Below are positions 38,152-46,758 of a stretch of DNA of 64,000 bases, piece after piece. The stretch is from Acidiphilium rubrum. GTDB taxonomy: Bacteria; Pseudomonadota; Alphaproteobacteria; Acetobacterales; Acetobacteraceae. The stretch covers positions 1-64,000 of the forward strand of contig NZ_FTNE01000017.1 of NCBI RefSeq assembly GCF_900156265.1. The letters are read 5' to 3'. The position numbers and the translations under genes are program-made. The notes below the pieces were generated by a model. It did no database searches. It was given only the letters and a program-made list of their open reading frames with translations, and was not told the origin of the DNA. Positions within the stretch are counted from its first letter, which is position 1. The number at the start of each line of letters is the position of its first letter.

Positions 38152-39081
38152 ATGCCCGTCGCCCTGATCACCCATCCGGATTGTTTCGACCACGACACCG
38201 GGCCGCACCATCCCGAGCGGCCGGCAAGGTTGCGGGCGGTGCTCGCCGCCCTCGAACAGCCGGAGTTCCAACCCCTGCTGCGCGAAGCCGCGCCGGAAGC
38301 GCCGGAAGCGGCGATTCGCGGCGTGCATCAGGACGCCTATGTCGATGCGATGTTCGCGCTCGCCCCGGCCAGCGACGAAAAAATCCACCTCGATGCCGAT
38401 ACGATCGCGAGCGAAGGTACCCTGCGCGCCGCCCTGCGGGCCGCGGGCGGCGCGATGCGCGGGGTCGATGCGGTGCAGGAAGGCTGGGCGCGCTGCGCCT
38501 TCGTGGCCACCCGCCCGCCCGGCCATCACGCCGAACCGGACCGCGCGATGGGTTTCTGCCTGTTCGGCAATGCCGCGATCGCCGCCAATCACGCCCGCGC
38601 CCACGGGTTGCGCCGCATCGCGGTGGTCGATTTCGATGTTCATCACGGCAACGGCACCCAGGCGATGTTCGAAAATGACCCCGACCTGTTCTATGCCTCG
38701 TCGCACCAGTTTCCCTGCTATCCCGGCACCGGCGGGCCGAGCGAGACCGGGATCGCGGGTAATATCGTCAATGCCATCCTGCCCCCCGAATCGGGTTCGG
38801 CCGAGTTCCGCGCCGCGTGGCGCGACATATTGATCCCGGCACTCGACCGGTTCGCCCCGGAACTGCTGATCATCTCGGCCGGGTTCGATGCTCATCGCGC
38901 CGATCCGCTGGCGCAGCTCAATGTCGAGACCGAGGATTTCGCCTGGCTGACCACCGCGCTGATGGAGGTCGCGGACCGCCATTGCGGCGGCCGCATCGTC
39001 TCGCTGCTCGAAGGCGGCTACGATCTGGCAGCGCTCGCCGCCGGCACCGCCGCGCATGTCCGTGCCTTGATGCGCATCTGA
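38152..39081 (+). CDS. Histone deacetylase-like (class II, AcuC/APAH type) amidohydrolase
   Basis: 309 residues with zinc amidohydrolase motifs: GPHHPERPARL, TRPPGHHAEPDRAMGFCLFG, VVDFDVHHGNGTQAMF, SAGFDAHRADPL. Bacterial members deacetylate acetyl-lysine or polyamines. It lies before xseB-ispA, a recurrent alphaproteobacterial order. Confidence 0.93.
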   Translation: MPVALITHPDCFDHDTGPHHPERPARLRAVLAALEQPEFQPLLREAAPEAPEAAIRGVHQDAYVDAMFALAPASDEKIHLDADTIASEGTLRAALRAAGGAMRGVDAVQEGWARCAFVATRPPGHHAEPDRAMGFCLFGNAAIAANHARAHGLRRIAVVDFDVHHGNGTQAMFENDPDLFYASSHQFPCYPGTGGPSETGIAGNIVNAILPPESGSAEFRAAWRDILIPALDRFAPELLIISAGFDAHRADPLAQLNVETEDFAWLTTALMEVADRHCGGRIVSLLEGGYDLAALAAGTAAHVRALMRI

Positions 39082-39120
39082 TCCGCCGCTATCGGTGGCC
39101 AAAACCGAGGAGTTTTCACC

Positions 39121-39387
39121 ATGGCGGTCACCAAACCAGGGGCGGCGGCGGATGCGGTCGCTGACATCGGCGCGCTGAGTTTCGAGGACGCGCTGGCCGA
39201 GCTCGAGCGCATCGTGCGCGGCCTCGAATCGGGGTCGCAGAAACTCGAGGACGCCATCGCGGCCTACGAGCGCGGTGCCGCGCTGAAACGCCATTGCGAC
39301 GCGCGCCTCGCCGAGGCGGAAAGCCGGGTGCAGGCGATCGTCGCGAAAGCCGATGGATCGCTCGGATTGAAGGATGCCTCGTCATGA
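39121..39387 (+). CDS. xseB: Exodeoxyribonuclease VII small subunit
   Basis: 88 residues, all helical; FEDALAELERIVRGLESG, KLEDAIAAYERGAALKRHC is the family signature. It assembles with XseA to degrade single-stranded DNA. Its stop overlaps the ispA start (ATGA). Confidence 0.95.
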   Translation: MAVTKPGAAADAVADIGALSFEDALAELERIVRGLESGSQKLEDAIAAYERGAALKRHCDARLAEAESRVQAIVAKADGSLGLKDASS

Positions 39388-40289
39388 GTGAAGTCATGCA
39401 GACCGTCGCACTGCGTGACGGGTTGAACGGCGCGGCCGCCCTGATCGAAACCGAGCTCGATGCCTTGCTGCCGGTGCCGGAGGGCGAGGAGCACCGCCTG
39501 GTCGAAGCCATGCGCTACGCCGTGATGGGCGGCGGCAAGCGGATGCGCGGCTTCCTTGCGATCGAAACCGCGCGCATGTTCTCGGTCAACATCACCTGTG
39601 CCGCGCGCGTCGCCGCCTCGGTCGAGATGTTGCACGCCTATTCGCTGATCCATGACGATCTGCCCGCGATGGATGATGACGATCTGCGGCGCGGCAAACC
39701 CTCCTGTCACAAGGCGTTCGACGAGGCCACCGCCATTCTGGCCGGCGATGCGCTGCAGACCCGCGCCTTCGAGGTTCTGGCCGAGCCCGACACCCATTCC
39801 GATGCCGAGGTGCGCTGCGAACTGGTGCTCGCACTCGGTGCGGCCTCGGGTTCGCGCGGCATGGTCGGCGGCCAGATGATCGATATCGTCTCCGAGGGCA
39901 AGGACCTCGCGCCACCCCTGATCACCAGGTTGCAGGCGCTGAAGACCGGCCGGCTGATCCAGTACAGCGCCGAGGCCGGCGCCATTCTCGGCCGCGCCTC
40001 CGGCCCGCAGCGCCATTTCATCGCCGCTTATGGGCGTGATCTGGGGGCCGCCTTCCAGATCGCCGATGACATCCTTGATGCCGAAGGGTCGGATGCCACC
40101 CTCGGCAAGACCGCCGGCAAGGACGCTGCCCAGGGCAAGGCGACCATGGTGTCGGTGATGGGTATCGAACGCGCGCGGATGCAGGCGGAGCATCTGGCCA
40201 AGCAGGCGGCGACCTATCTGGACAGCTTCGGCGAAAAGGCTGCGCTGCTGCGGGCACTCGCGGCCTATACGGTCACGCGCCGGAACTGA
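39384..40289 (+). CDS. ispA: Farnesyl diphosphate synthase
   Basis: 301-residue prenyltransferase: GGGKRMRGFLAIE, first Asp-rich motif DDLPAMDDDDLRRGKP, second motif IADDILDAEG, and GKATMVSVMG. It makes C15 diphosphate for quinones, hopanoids and the C55 carrier. dxs, often next in alphaproteobacteria, is absent here. Confidence 0.95.
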   Translation: MSEVMQTVALRDGLNGAAALIETELDALLPVPEGEEHRLVEAMRYAVMGGGKRMRGFLAIETARMFSVNITCAARVAASVEMLHAYSLIHDDLPAMDDDDLRRGKPSCHKAFDEATAILAGDALQTRAFEVLAEPDTHSDAEVRCELVLALGAASGSRGMVGGQMIDIVSEGKDLAPPLITRLQALKTGRLIQYSAEAGAILGRASGPQRHFIAAYGRDLGAAFQIADDILDAEGSDATLGKTAGKDAAQGKATMVSVMGIERARMQAEHLAKQAATYLDSFGEKAALLRALAAYTVTRRN

Positions 40290-40300
40290 GTATCGCTGCG

Positions 40301-41269
40301 ATGCGCCTTGTATCGGTCACGCGCATCCTGAACGAGGACGACATCGTCGAGGCGTTCGTGCGGCATAATCACGCCAGCCTTGATCACATGGTGTTTCTCG
40401 ACAACGGCAGCACCGATGCGACGCTCGACATCCTGCGCCAGTTGCAGGCGGAGGGGCTGCGCCTGTCGGTGTTTCAGACGATTGCCGCGGGGTTCGACGA
40501 GGTTGCGGTGAACACCTGGCTCTACCGCATGGCCGACCAGATGCATCGCGCCGACTTTGTGGTGTTTCTCGATGCCGATGAGTTCATCACCACGACCGAT
40601 GCGCCATTGGCCGATTTGCTGGCCGCGCGGCCGGTGCAGGACCGTGCGGTGGCGGTGCCGCTGGTGCATTATTTCGACACGGTGGAAGACGATGCGGCCG
40701 AACTGATCGTGCCGGTGCGCCTGCGCTGGCGGGTGCGCGTGCCGACCGGTGTCACCAAAATGATCGTCCGCGGCGGGCTCGGCACCCGGATCACGATCGA
40801 TGCCGGCAATCACGGCGGCACGCTCGATGGCCGGCCGGTGCCGACGCCGCGCGCGCATACCGTCGCCCTCGCGCACTACCCGCGCCGCTCCGGCTGGCAC
40901 GACATGCAGAAATCGGCGATCGGCTGGCTCAAGGTGCTCGCCGCCGGTCAGGCAACCGTCGATCAGGGCAGGTCCGCGCACTACCGCGCCCCGTTCGAAC
41001 GGATGCGCGATGCGCCGGGCACGCTGCTGGTCAACACCGGCTATCTGGCACCGCCGGTCGATCACGAGGGCGCCATCCTGGCGCCGATCACCTATCGCGG
41101 CGGCCCCTTGCGCTATACCAAGGCGAACGATCCGGCGCGCAAGGCCTTCATGCTCGCCCTGCACTACGCTGAGCAGCTCGCCCGCCAACACGGCACCTTG
41201 CAGGATCGCTCGCCGGAAGCCAGGCAGATCGTCACCGCCTGGAACGCCGAGCGACGATTTCTATTTTGA
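40301..41269 (+). CDS. Family-2-like glycosyltransferase
   Basis: 322 residues: RILNEDDIVEAFVRHN, DHMVFLDNGSTDATLDIL and the DxD-type VVFLDADEFI near residue 90. This belongs to the GT2-like group with a core GT-A fold acting on surface polysaccharide. Substrate unknown. It follows ispA by 11 bases. Confidence 0.85.
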   Translation: MRLVSVTRILNEDDIVEAFVRHNHASLDHMVFLDNGSTDATLDILRQLQAEGLRLSVFQTIAAGFDEVAVNTWLYRMADQMHRADFVVFLDADEFITTTDAPLADLLAARPVQDRAVAVPLVHYFDTVEDDAAELIVPVRLRWRVRVPTGVTKMIVRGGLGTRITIDAGNHGGTLDGRPVPTPRAHTVALAHYPRRSGWHDMQKSAIGWLKVLAAGQATVDQGRSAHYRAPFERMRDAPGTLLVNTGYLAPPVDHEGAILAPITYRGGPLRYTKANDPARKAFMLALHYAEQLARQHGTLQDRSPEARQIVTAWNAERRFLF

Positions 41270-41290
41270 ACACGCCATACGGAGGTCCCG

Positions 41291-41773
41291 ATGAGCGCCG
41301 ACATTCAACAGGACGATAACGACCCGATCGTGCTGCGCGCGCGCGCCGTGCTCGAAGCCGTTTCCGATCCCGAACTGCCGATGCTCAGCATCGTCGATCT
41401 CGGCATCTTGCGCGACATCCTGCCCTATCGCGGCGGGGTCGAGGTGCTGATGCTGCCGACCTATCCGGGCTGTCCCGCGCTCGATATGATCGCGCTTGAA
41501 ATCAATGGCGCCCTGACGTCAGCCGGGATTTTTCCGGTCAAGGTCACCATGGTGACCAGCCCGGACTGGAGCACCGACATGATGTCGCCCGATGCGCTGC
41601 GCAAACTGAGTGCTTCCGGCATCGCGCCGCCCGAACGCAACAAGCCGGTGGTTTGCCCGAAATGCCTCTCGCCCGCGGTCGAGGAGGTCAACCCGTTCGG
41701 CTCGACCGCCTGCCGCGCGATCTGGCGCTGCACCGCGTGCGAGACCGGGTTCGATCGGTTCAAGTGCCATTGA
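41291..41773 (+). CDS. paaD: PaaD-like protein (phenylacetyl-CoA epoxidase accessory), isolated
   Basis: 160 residues. A DUF59/MIP18 domain (VSDPELPMLSIVDLGILRDI, MLPTYPGCPALDMI) is followed by a C-terminal zinc ribbon (VCPKCLSPAVEEVNPFGSTA, WRCTACETGFDRFKCH). The ribbon separates PaaD from SufT-type DUF59 proteins. PaaD helps mature the PaaABCE epoxidase, probably by iron-sulfur delivery, but no paaABCE is present here. GGAG precedes ATG 41291. Confidence 0.88.
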   Translation: MSADIQQDDNDPIVLRARAVLEAVSDPELPMLSIVDLGILRDILPYRGGVEVLMLPTYPGCPALDMIALEINGALTSAGIFPVKVTMVTSPDWSTDMMSPDALRKLSASGIAPPERNKPVVCPKCLSPAVEEVNPFGSTACRAIWRCTACETGFDRFKCH

Positions 41774-41785
41774 GTGGCTTGGATA

Positions 41786-41924
41786 AAAGGGAAGGCTTCT
41801 TTTTTGTAAAAAAGAAGCAAAAAACTTTCTGACTCTGGGGCACGGGCGTTTGAAACGGCACGGGCCCAAATTAACAAAGTTTTTTTTGCTTCTTTTTTGT
41901 TCACAAAAAAGAAGATCTTCCCTT
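41786..41924. repeat. Double-hairpin palindromic repeat, copy 1
   Basis: Two AT-rich hairpins flank a ~70-bp non-conserved centre. Left hairpin 41,796-41,817 (CTTCTTTTTT/AAAAAAGAAG), right hairpin 41,889-41,914 (CTTCTTTTTTGT/ACAAAAAAGAAG). Outer flanks AAGGGAAG / CTTCCCTT and inner AAAAAACTTT / AAAGTTTTTT also pair, so the two halves are inverted copies of each other. It lies between paaD and the TonB receptor gene, both plus strand. Confidence 0.85.
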
Positions 41925-42036
41925 GCCTTTGCGTGCCGGACCGCTGGTCACCAAGCTTGTCCCATCGATCCCGCACCCCTACACTCGCCCAATCCGGCAA
42001 CGAACGCGCCATGCCGGGCAGGGACGAAACGAACAC

Positions 42037-44475
42037 ATGATCAGGCTTTCCATGGGTGATCCGCGCCGGTCGGGCTGGCTGATACCGGGTGTCGCGGTTC
42101 TGCTGGCGGCGTCCGCAGCGCGGGCGCAAACCGTGCCGCAAGCGCCGATCATCGTGCTGCCGGCCGCACCGAAATCGAGCATCCACATCCGGAAAATCGT
42201 GGTCGATGCCTCGCCTCTGGCGGACACCGGCATCAACATCGCCAAATTTCCCGCCCTGGTGCAGGTGCTCGATGCGAAGGACATCAGCGCGGGCGGCACG
42301 GCGGATGCGGCGCAGGCGCTCAACCGCCAGGCCGCCGGCGTCAATCTGGTGAACAGTCAGGCCAACCCCTACCAGCCCAACATTCTCTATCACGGCTTCG
42401 AACTCTCCCCGATTCAGGGCACGCCGGCCGGGCTGAGCGTCTATGTCGATGGCGCGCGCTTCAACCTGCCGTTCGGCGATCTCGCGATCATGAGCGCATT
42501 GCCTGACAGCGCGATCCATACGCTCAGCGTCGAGGACGGTAATCCGCTGTTCGGGCTGAACGCGCTGGGTGGTGCGGTCAATATCGCGATGAAGACGGGC
42601 TTCGATTATCACGGCGGCGAGATCGAGTTGTCCGGCGGCTCCTTTGGCAAGATCGACGCCAACCTGCAATACGGTGTCCAGCACGGCAATGTTGCCGCCT
42701 ATGTCGATCTGCAGGAACGCCACGAGGCGGGGTGGCGCGACCTGCAATCCTCCGATCTTCAGAATTTCTATGGTGATCTGGGCTGGCGCGGTCCGCACTC
42801 GACGCTGCATGTCAATGCCACCATCGCCAATTCCGTGCTGAACGGACCAGGCACGGTGCCGATCGAGATTCTCAACATCGCACCGTCCTCGCAGTTCACC
42901 GGCCCCAATCTGATCGCCGATAAATACGCCAAGCTGAGCGCGACCCTCAACGATCAATTGACCAAGGATACCTCGATCCAGGGGGTGATCTATTACGACT
43001 ACCTGCTCGAACATCTGGTCAACGGCAACGGCCCGAACGACCTGCCGTGCGGCCCCGGACCGGATGCGGGCTATCTGTGCCAGGGCGGGCCCGGCAATCC
43101 GGTCAGCACGACGCGCGGCGGCGCCCCGATTCCGAATTTCCTGCCCCAGGCCGATGCCGCGGGTTATTATCAGTATGGGCAGCTCGACCTGAATTCGACC
43201 AACACCAACGGCTATGGCGGATCGATCCAGGTCTCAAACACCACGCCGGTATTCGGCCTGCATAACCACATCATCGCCGGGCTCAGCTTCGATGGCGGCT
43301 TCACCACCTACGACGCGGCCGCTTACGCCGGCGGCATCACGACGTTCTCGCGCGTGTTCTACACGCTGCCCGGCATTCCGAGCCCGGGGTACATCCTCGA
43401 TGAGCCCGGCACCGTGCCGGTCGGCGTCGTGATTCGCAACGAATATTACGGTGCCTATATGTCGGACACGCTCGATCTTACCGACACATTTTCCCTCACC
43501 GCCGGTGCGCGCTTCAATATTGCCAATATCGCGCTGCACGACCAGGATCCGACCGACCCGAACGCCCCCGGCGTTGGTCTGAGCGGGCGGCATTATTACG
43601 AGCATCTGAACCCCGCCCTCGGCTTTGCCGACAACATCACGCCGCTGACGACGCTCTACGGCGGCTATTCCGAGGCGAATGCGGCGCCGACGCCGGCCGA
43701 ATTGTCGTGCGCGAGTCCGCTCGATAGCTGTGCGCTGGCGAATTTCCTGTCGGGCGATCCCAACCTGCGCCAGATCGTGGCGCGCACATTCGCGCTCGGG
43801 CTGCGCGGTGCCACGATCGGGCCGGGCGGGTCGACCTTCAGCTATAATGCTGATTACTATCATACCGTCACAAACGATGACATCGAGTTCCTGCAATCGC
43901 CGTACAACCCGCTTGGCACCGGCTATTTCAGCAATATCGGCAACGTCAAGCGCGCCGGGTTCGACTTGCAACTGCGCCTCGATGCGACACGCTGGCACGC
44001 GTATTTCGGCTATTCGCGTGTCAATGCGACCTATCAGAACGGCTTCACCACACAATCCAACAACCCCGCCGCGGATGCCAACGGCAATATCACGATCCTA
44101 CCCGGCGATTACCTGCCGGGCATTCCGCGCAATTTGTTCAAGGCGGGCGGCAGCTACGATGTCACGCCGAAATGGTCGATCGGGCTTTCCGGCGTCGCCC
44201 AGACGTCGTCGTTTCTGTACGGCGACGCCGCCAACCTGACGCCGCCGCTGCCCGGCTATGTCGTCCTGAACCTGACCACGCGCTACAAACTAACCCCGAA
44301 GCTCGAATTGTTCGGCGTGGTCGATAACATCACCGATACCACCTACTATAATTACGGCACGTTCTCGCCGGCCGGCGGTGTTTACGTGGCGCAGGACCCG
44401 GGCTTCAGCAATCCGCGCAGCTATAGTATTGCGGCGCCGATTGCGGGGATTGTGGGGGTTAAGGTTAAGTTTTAG
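42037..44475 (+). CDS. TonB-dependent outer membrane receptor
   Basis: An 812-residue receptor. Signal peptide LIPGVAVLLAASAARAQ, then a plug domain (FPALVQVLDAKDIS, AQALNRQAAGVNL, PILYHGF-like NILYHGFEL, VYVDGARFNLPFGD, NALGGAVNI) and a 22-strand barrel ending VGVKVKF with C-terminal Phe. No TonB box could be assigned with certainty. Ligand unknown; the plug resembles receptors with unassigned substrate rather than a clear siderophore type. ATG 42037 was chosen because it gives the signal peptide. Confidence 0.92.
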   Translation: MIRLSMGDPRRSGWLIPGVAVLLAASAARAQTVPQAPIIVLPAAPKSSIHIRKIVVDASPLADTGINIAKFPALVQVLDAKDISAGGTADAAQALNRQAAGVNLVNSQANPYQPNILYHGFELSPIQGTPAGLSVYVDGARFNLPFGDLAIMSALPDSAIHTLSVEDGNPLFGLNALGGAVNIAMKTGFDYHGGEIELSGGSFGKIDANLQYGVQHGNVAAYVDLQERHEAGWRDLQSSDLQNFYGDLGWRGPHSTLHVNATIANSVLNGPGTVPIEILNIAPSSQFTGPNLIADKYAKLSATLNDQLTKDTSIQGVIYYDYLLEHLVNGNGPNDLPCGPGPDAGYLCQGGPGNPVSTTRGGAPIPNFLPQADAAGYYQYGQLDLNSTNTNGYGGSIQVSNTTPVFGLHNHIIAGLSFDGGFTTYDAAAYAGGITTFSRVFYTLPGIPSPGYILDEPGTVPVGVVIRNEYYGAYMSDTLDLTDTFSLTAGARFNIANIALHDQDPTDPNAPGVGLSGRHYYEHLNPALGFADNITPLTTLYGGYSEANAAPTPAELSCASPLDSCALANFLSGDPNLRQIVARTFALGLRGATIGPGGSTFSYNADYYHTVTNDDIEFLQSPYNPLGTGYFSNIGNVKRAGFDLQLRLDATRWHAYFGYSRVNATYQNGFTTQSNNPAADANGNITILPGDYLPGIPRNLFKAGGSYDVTPKWSIGLSGVAQTSSFLYGDAANLTPPLPGYVVLNLTTRYKLTPKLELFGVVDNITDTTYYNYGTFSPAGGVYVAQDPGFSNPRSYSIAAPIAGIVGVKVKF

Positions 44476-44607
44476 AAAGCGCTTCTTTTTTGTAAAAAAG
44501 AAGCAAAAAACTTTCACTTATTGGGACTACACCCGCGTCAACGCCACAGCCCCAGATAACGAGAGTTTTTTTGCTTCTTTTTTTGCAAAAAAAGAAGTGC
44601 TTCCTCT
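44474..44607. repeat. Double-hairpin palindromic repeat, copy 2
   Basis: Begins at the stop codon of the receptor gene. Left hairpin 44,481-44,504 (GCTTCTTTTTT/AAAAAAGAAGC), right hairpin 44,574-44,597 (CTTCTTTTTTT/AAAAAAAGAAG), inner AAAAAACTTTC and GAGAGTTTTTT pairing, centre unrelated to copy 1. Next gene downstream is on the same strand. Confidence 0.85.
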
Positions 44608-44655
44608 CCTTACGATCCCCCTTGTCCCACCGCGTCGCTAATTTATAGATCAAGC

Positions 44656-46383
44656 ATGATTCTCCTCACCCTGCTCGATCTGGCCGGCGCCGTCGCCCTG
44701 CTGCTCTGGGGCATCAGAATGGTCCAGACTGGCGTGCAGCGCGCCTTCGGCGCTCGGCTACGCGGCTTTCTCGATACCGCCCTGCGCAACCGATTTTCCG
44801 GCTTCATCGCCGGACTCGGCGTAACCGCCGTGTTGCAGAGCAGTACCGCGACCGGGCTGATGGTAACGGGTTTCGCCGCGGACAGCCTGGTCGGCCTGGT
44901 GCCGGCGCTCGCGGTCATGCTGGGTGCGAATGTCGGCACCACGCTGATCGTGCAGGTGCTGTCGTTCAACGTCAGCGCCGTCGCCCCCATCCTGATCCTG
45001 GCCGGCGTTGCCATGTTCCGCCGGATGACGCAGGGGCCGCGGGATTTCGGCCGCGTGCTGATCGGCCTCGGGCTCGTGCTGCTCGCCTTGCATCAATTCC
45101 TCAGCCTGCTCAGCCCTTATGAGCATGTCGCCGGGCTGCGCGTCGCGCTGCGCGCGATCACCGCCTATCCCGTGCTCGATGTGCTGATCGCGGCGGGGCT
45201 GACCTGGGCGGCGCATTCCTCGGTCGCCATCGTGCTGCTGGTCATGTCGTTTGCGACCAGGGGGGCAATTCCGGTCGAAGCCGCCCTCGCGCTGGTGCTC
45301 GGCGCCAATCTCGGCACCGCGATCAATCCGCTGATCGAAGGGCCGGAGGGCGATGACCCGGCCAACCGCCGCCTGCCGCTCGGCAATGTGTTGAACCGTG
45401 CCCTCGGCGTTGCGATCGCCGTGCCGTTGCTGCCGTGGATCGCCCGTGAAATGAGCGCGATCGAGCCCGATCCGGCGCGCGCCGTGGCCGATTTCCACAC
45501 GCTGTTCAACATCGGGCTCGCGCTGGTGTTTCTGCCCCTGCTGGCCCCTTATGCCGGTCTGCTGCGCCGCCTGCTGCCCTCGCGGATCAACGCGGCCGAT
45601 CCGTCCCGGCCGCGCTACCTCGATGCCTCGGCGGTCGAAACACCCTTTGTGGCGCTCGGCAGCGCGGCGCGTGAATCGCTGCGGCTCGCCGATGTGCTGG
45701 AATCCATGCTCATCGCCCTGCGCCTGCTGATCGAAAAGGGCGACCGCAGGCAACTGGCCGAGACCAAGGCGCTCGACGACGTGCTCGACCGGCTGAACGG
45801 CGCGATCAAGACCTATGTCGTCGGCCTCGATCCGGCGGCGATGACCGAGGATGATCATCGTCGTGCGATGGAGATTTTGCGGTTCGCCACCAACATGGAG
45901 CACGCGGGCGATGTGGTCGATCGCAATCTGCTCGGGCTGGTTTCGAAAAAGATCAAGCGCGGCCTTGCCTTTTCACCGCAGGGCGAAGCCGAGCTGTTGG
46001 GCGCGATCGACCGGCTGCTCGGCAATGTCCGCACCGCGGCCTCGCTGTTCGTGATCGACGATGCGCGGTTGGCCCGCCGCCTCGCCGCCGAGAAACAGGA
46101 GTTCCGCGACATCGAGGCGAGCGCGACCGAGGCGCATTTCCAGCGCCTGCGCGCCGGCCGGCTCGACAGCACGGAGACCAGTTCGCTGCATCTCGACATG
46201 TTGCGCGACCTCAAGCGGGTCAACACCCATCTGGTCGCGGCCGCCGCCTATCCGGTACTGGAAAGCAAGGGCGAATTGCTGCCGAGCCGCATCCGCGATC
46301 GACCCGACCATGCGCCCTCAGGCGTGGGGCCTGATCTAACGCCGGCGGGCGACGGCGATGATCCGCCGCGCCTCGGCCCATAA
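44656..46383 (+). CDS. Na/Pi cotransporter family protein with PhoU-like domain
   Basis: 575 residues. Two inverted membrane repeats carry the QSS motifs (VLQSSTATGLMVTGF near residue 55 and HSSVAIVLLVMSF near 190) and LGANVGTT/LGANLGTA. A C-terminal PhoU-like helical domain starts near 330 (SLRLADVLESM, FATNMEHAGDVVDRN). Imports phosphate with sodium, or regulates phosphate. The last 48 bases overlap the convergent NUDIX gene. Confidence 0.92.
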   Translation: MILLTLLDLAGAVALLLWGIRMVQTGVQRAFGARLRGFLDTALRNRFSGFIAGLGVTAVLQSSTATGLMVTGFAADSLVGLVPALAVMLGANVGTTLIVQVLSFNVSAVAPILILAGVAMFRRMTQGPRDFGRVLIGLGLVLLALHQFLSLLSPYEHVAGLRVALRAITAYPVLDVLIAAGLTWAAHSSVAIVLLVMSFATRGAIPVEAALALVLGANLGTAINPLIEGPEGDDPANRRLPLGNVLNRALGVAIAVPLLPWIAREMSAIEPDPARAVADFHTLFNIGLALVFLPLLAPYAGLLRRLLPSRINAADPSRPRYLDASAVETPFVALGSAARESLRLADVLESMLIALRLLIEKGDRRQLAETKALDDVLDRLNGAIKTYVVGLDPAAMTEDDHRRAMEILRFATNMEHAGDVVDRNLLGLVSKKIKRGLAFSPQGEAELLGAIDRLLGNVRTAASLFVIDDARLARRLAAEKQEFRDIEASATEAHFQRLRAGRLDSTETSSLHLDMLRDLKRVNTHLVAAAAYPVLESKGELLPSRIRDRPDHAPSGVGPDLTPAGDGDDPPRLGP

Positions 46384-46758
46384 TTCATACGCATCGAACT
46401 CAGTCTCAGCCACCCAGGCGACGGCGCTGACATCGCCGCCCGACCGTGCCTCGCCACCCTGGTAGTCGGCGGCGAAATCGAGAATCGTGTAGTGGTATTC
46501 GATGCGGCCCTCGGTGTCGCGATGGATCGAATCCACCGCGCCCGCGAGCCATAATGCCCCGACCGTGAGCCCGGTTTCCTCGAACAACTCGCGCCGCGCC
46601 GCGGCCTCGGCGGTTTCGCCCAATTCCTGCCCGCCGCCTGGCAGGCTCCACGCGCCCTGTGCCGGTGGCTGGCCGCGCCGCACCAGCAGAACAGCCTCGC
46701 CGCGCAGCACGACGATGCCGATGCCCACCCGCGGCGCATCGGGGTAGCGCCGGCTCAT
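46336..46758 (-). CDS. NUDIX hydrolase
   Basis: 140 residues with the full Nudix box GGGQELGETAEAAARREL then FEETGL (residues ~41-64). Hydrolyses nucleoside diphosphate derivatives; the N-terminal VGIGIVVLRGEAVLLVRRG fits the ADP-ribose/MutT-like group. ATG overlaps the recG stop (ATGA). Confidence 0.92.
   Translation of the reverse strand: MSRRYPDAPRVGIGIVVLRGEAVLLVRRGQPPAQGAWSLPGGGQELGETAEAAARRELFEETGLTVGALWLAGAVDSIHRDTEGRIEYHYTILDFAADYQGGEARSGGDVSAVAWVAETEFDAYELWAEARRIIAVARRR

Noticed and set aside
41461-43014. 517-codon antisense frame across paaD, repeat copy 1 and the TonB receptor start
   Set aside because: Runs through a palindromic repeat and two confident sense genes; no domain visible.
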